From contig CAYLLR010000018.1 in assembly GCA_964384965.1 (NCBI GenBank), positions 1 through 15,338 of the forward strand: a stretch of 15,338 nt of DNA, written 5' to 3'. Each line of letters begins with the position of its first letter. Position 1 is the stretch's first letter. Made by a program: the position numbers and the translations under genes. A model generated the notes under the pieces. That model saw only the letters and a program-made list of their open reading frames with translations. It made no database searches and was not told the origin of the DNA. This DNA is from GW2011-AR1 sp964384965. Its GTDB lineage: Archaea > Nanobdellota > Nanobdellia > Pacearchaeales > GW2011-AR1. Below, in pieces: positions 13,402-15,338 of this stretch.

Positions 13402-14438
13402 AAACAGAGCATAAAATAATTTTTAGTGATGCAAGAAACATGAGAGAATTGAAAGATGAAAGTGTGGATTTAATGATAACTTCCCCTCCTTATCCAATGA
13501 TTCAAATGTGGGACGATATGTTTGGGAAACAAAACCCAGAAATTAATAAGGCATTAAAAGAAGAAGATGGAGAAAAAGCTTTTGAGTTAATGCACCAAGA
13601 ATTAGATAAGGTTTGGAATGAAACCTTTAGAGTTTTAAAAAATGGTGGGATTGCGTGTATAAATATAGGTGATGCAACAAGAACCCTTAAAGGAATTTTT
13701 CAGATTTATACAAATCATGCAAGGATATTAAATCATTGTTTAAAATTAGGTTTTCATGCCCTTCCAGAAATACTCTGGATTAAAGAAACAAATAAACCTG
13801 ATAAATTCATGGGTTCTGGAATGTTGCCTGTTGGGGCTTATGTCACTTTAGAGCATGAACATATTTTGATTTTAAGAAAAGATGGAAAAAGAAAATTCAC
13901 GAAGCCAGAGCAAAGAGCAAATAGGCAAAAAAGTGCTTTTTTTTGGGAAGAGAGAAATATATGGTTTTCTGATAAATGGAAAGATATAAATGGAGTTTTT
14001 CAAAAATTAAATGGCACAAAATTAAGAGAAAGAAGCGCGGCATACCCTCCAGAACTCACTTATAGGTTAATAAGCATGTTTTCTGTTCAAGAAGACCTTG
14101 TTTTAGACCCTTTTTTAGGAACAGGAACGACAATTTTTGGAGCAATGGCTTGTGGAAGAAATAGCGTTGGTTATGAGATAGACCCTAACTTTAAGGAGCA
14201 TGTAGAGAACAAATTAATACAAGTTAAAGGGCCTGCAAATAAGTTTGTAGAATTACGATTAAAAAAACATAAGAAATTTGTTAAAAAAAGAGAGCAGGAA
14301 AAAGGAAAACTAAAATATTACAATAAAAATTATGGTTTTCCTGTTATGACAAGACAAGAAATAAACCTCCACATCCCCAAGATAAAAGAAGTTAAAAAAA
14401 TAAAAGACGGCTTATTTAAAGTTGAACACTTCTTTTAA
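13398..14438 (+). CDS. DNA methyltransferase, N4-cytosine (SPPY) type, probably CTAG-specific
   Basis: This 346-residue, SAM-dependent modification enzyme has the catalytic motif IV TSPPYP (residues 28-33), before the SAM-binding motif I DPFLGTGTT (237-245), the order of class beta. The SPPY form is typical of N4-cytosine methylases, and the following MIQMWD resembles CTAG methylases such as M.MjaI and M.MthZI as I recall them. ALPEILWIKE and LEHEHILILRK (about 121-160) fit the target-recognition region and a conserved strand. A lysine-rich tail (about 282-346) may contact DNA. It is coupled to the zinc-ribbon gene and tail-to-tail with the restriction enzyme, overlapping it by 27 bp. The base methylated is inferred from family, not shown directly. 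Confidence 0.9.
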   Translation: MKTEHKIIFSDARNMRELKDESVDLMITSPPYPMIQMWDDMFGKQNPEINKALKEEDGEKAFELMHQELDKVWNETFRVLKNGGIACINIGDATRTLKGIFQIYTNHARILNHCLKLGFHALPEILWIKETNKPDKFMGSGMLPVGAYVTLEHEHILILRKDGKRKFTKPEQRANRQKSAFFWEERNIWFSDKWKDINGVFQKLNGTKLRERSAAYPPELTYRLISMFSVQEDLVLDPFLGTGTTIFGAMACGRNSVGYEIDPNFKEHVENKLIQVKGPANKFVELRLKKHKKFVKKREQEKGKLKYYNKNYGFPVMTRQEINLHIPKIKEVKKIKDGLFKVEHFF

Positions 14439-15032
14439 ATTAGATATATCCACATTAATTCCATCTTTCTTTTTATCATAAAAAATAAACTTAAAGTCTA
14501 TTTGTTCTCTTAACATATTTTTAGTCTTGTAAGTCATAGGTTTTATTGAAACGGGAATTTCTCCAATAAACCCATCTATACCTTTACTTTCTTCCTGAGG
14601 ATTGGATAATCTATAACCTGTTTTTAGGATTTTAGCAACTTTTTTTAAAATTGCTTCTTGAAATTTTAAACCAATAAATGTTTTATCAATAACTAAATCT
14701 TCCACCCAATCTTTTACCATTTGTTCGTCTATTTTATTTATTGCTTCTTTAAGATTATTAATCATCTCAAAAATCTTTTCTGTTGCTTTATCAATTGCTT
14801 TGGGTTGTTGTTCTAAATACCACTCTTTCCATTTTTCATATTCTTTATGGGGGTATTTTTGAATCAATTCAGATAATTGCCCAACAACTTTTGGGCGAGT
14901 CCCTTGAGAATTTTGGTTTGCAAGATTGATTATTTGAGTTGTGTATTTTGGGAAATTTTTAGCTTCTCCAGAAATTTCAACAATAAGTTCTTCGTTTTTA
15001 ATCTTGAATTTTGTTTTGATGTGATTACCCAT
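14412..15032 (-). CDS. type II restriction endonuclease, MjaI-like (predicted CTAG)
   Basis: The protein has 206 residues. The segment TRPKVVGQLSELIQKYP (45-61), the central WVEDLVIDKTFIGLKFQEAI (109-128) and SKGIDGFIGEIPVSIKP (149-165) resemble the MjaI family of restriction enzymes. The last can serve as the nuclease core: Asp153, then Lys164 in SIK where other PD-(D/E)xK enzymes have E-x-K, with Glu126 as a possible helix residue. The acidic residue next to the lysine is Ser162 instead, a known kind of variation but worth noting. The gene converges on the methyltransferase and has its own leaderless promoter, so the pair is separately controlled. MjaI cuts CTAG. The same target is predicted here by family and by the scarcity of CTAG nearby. 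Confidence 0.75.
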   Translation of the reverse strand: MGNHIKTKFKIKNEELIVEISGEAKNFPKYTTQIINLANQNSQGTRPKVVGQLSELIQKYPHKEYEKWKEWYLEQQPKAIDKATEKIFEMINNLKEAINKIDEQMVKDWVEDLVIDKTFIGLKFQEAILKKVAKILKTGYRLSNPQEESKGIDGFIGEIPVSIKPMTYKTKNMLREQIDFKFIFYDKKKDGINVDISNLKEVFNFK

Positions 15033-15053
15033 AAATTTGTTAATTAAAATAAA

Positions 15054-15062
15054 CTTAAAAAG
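15054..15062 (-). promoter_or_regulatory. TATA element of the restriction enzyme gene
   Basis: On the minus strand, GCTTTTTAAG is centred 26 nt upstream of the ATG at 15032, giving a leaderless transcript. Confidence 0.55.
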
Positions 15063-15078
15063 CTATCTACCAACGGGA

Positions 15079-15124
15079 GTGTTAAGTTTTCGTGGCTTAA
15101 ATAATGGTGTTAAGCTCGTGGCTT
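15079..15124. repeat. imperfect direct repeat next to the transposase remnant
   Basis: Gtgttaagttttcgtggctt (15079-15098) recurs as gtgttaagctcgtggctt (15107-15124), 28 bp apart. The pair sits between the restriction enzyme promoter and the 3' end of the transposase relic, where the end of an insertion sequence would be expected. It may be transposase-binding or terminal sequence. Confidence 0.6.
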
Positions 15125-15128
15125 TTTG

Positions 15129-15248
15129 TTATTTAATTGAATTTAATAATAATTTATTCCACCTATTTCCATTAACTCCAATTCCACATTTTTCAGCAGG
15201 AGTTAATTTATCTCTCGTGTTTTTTCTTAGGGGGTGTGACAACGGAGA
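15129..15248 (-). pseudogene. C-terminal remnant of a DDE transposase
   Basis: The minus strand is open for 39 codons to a TAA at 15129-15131. It encodes RDKLTPAEKCGIGVNGN followed by RWNKLLLNSIK. The LTPAEKCGI-x-V-x-G-x-N-x-W sequence is the conserved tail of many archaeal and bacterial DDE-type transposases, in which RPH...TPAE(K)AGI closes the integrase core. The upstream part of the enzyme is missing: stop codons interrupt this frame at 15249, and nothing in the remaining 90 bp of the window restores it. The fragment holds a 9-bp inverted repeat (ATTAACTCC 15171-15179, GGAGTTAAT 15199-15207), which may be chance. It indicates past transposition beside the restriction-modification genes. 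Confidence 0.65.
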
Positions 15249-15295
15249 TTAAAAATGTGATAAGTCCCTTAAATTAGACAGCACCTCTAACAAAA

Positions 15296-15307
15296 ACTTT
15301 TATAAAC
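15296..15307 (+). promoter_or_regulatory. TATA-like element at the right edge
   Basis: ACTTTTATAAAC matches the ftsZ and FKBP promoters in form. It would start a plus-strand transcript near 15325-15330, for a gene beginning at or beyond the window end. Confidence 0.4.
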
Positions 15308-15338
15308 CAACTATTTCAATTAATATTACTGCTTCTAA

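Noticed and set aside
15037..15252. 71-codon plus-strand ORF at the right end
   Set aside because: It runs through the restriction enzyme promoter and opposite the transposase remnant, and shows no recognisable protein features.

Overview
The window looks archaeal. It encodes archaeal or archaeal/eukaryal proteins (Taw1/TYW1 wyosine synthase, aIF5A with its hypusine-site motif, ribosomal protein L40e, a 54-residue SecE/Sec61-gamma). It has a tRNA-Ala just upstream of a 23S gene, a long pre-23S processing stem, and a TATA element about 25-26 nt upstream of most start codons with almost no leader. The DNA is strongly AT-rich and the rRNA is itself only moderately GC-rich, which suggests a non-thermophile. 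A DPANN lineage of the Woesearchaeota/Pacearchaeota type is my best guess, but it is inference.

Layout. Positions 1-295: 62-bp tandem repeats that begin with the first 14 nt of the neighbouring tRNA gene, a 100-N assembly gap, then tRNA-Ala(UGC). Positions 296-810: spacer with a doubtful ORF and the 5' strand of the 23S processing stem. Positions 811-4388: 23S rRNA, split after the equivalent of E. coli U1923 by a 753-nt group I intron (2691-3443) that carries a single-motif LAGLIDADG endonuclease gene. Position 1923 is the site of the chloroplast I-CeuI intron. Positions 4390-4440: 3' processing strand and T-rich terminator. Positions 4580-6378: a putative lipoprotein, a small heat-shock protein (minus strand), and a tightly packed three-gene operon of unknown function. 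Positions 6603-10512 (minus strand): Taw1, an M50 site-2 protease with a PDZ domain, L40e (too short for many gene callers) and aIF5A. Positions 10697-13036 (plus strand): an FKBP26/SlyD-type prolyl isomerase, ftsZ, a small unknown gene and secE. Positions 13222-15032: a 59-residue zinc-ribbon protein overlapping an N4-cytosine/SPPY methyltransferase, with an MjaI-type (probably CTAG) restriction enzyme converging on it. Positions 15079-15248: direct repeats and the C-terminal remnant of a DDE transposase.

How it fits together. Most genes are core information-processing or housekeeping functions (ribosome, translation factor, tRNA modification, protein export and folding, cell division). Two mobile or selfish modules are set among them. 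One is the self-splicing intron with its homing endonuclease in the ribosomal large-subunit gene. The other is the restriction-modification cassette placed after secE, where many archaea have nusG and ribosomal protein genes, with a transposase relic beside it. By eye I find only nine CTAG sites in the window, six of them in rRNA, which fits a CTAG-specific system.

The least expected signals are the intron at the I-CeuI site, with ribozyme core elements inside the endonuclease reading frame, and several substitutions at normally near-invariant positions of the peptidyl transferase centre (equivalents of C2452U and A2503C, with compensating changes at 2454/2498).
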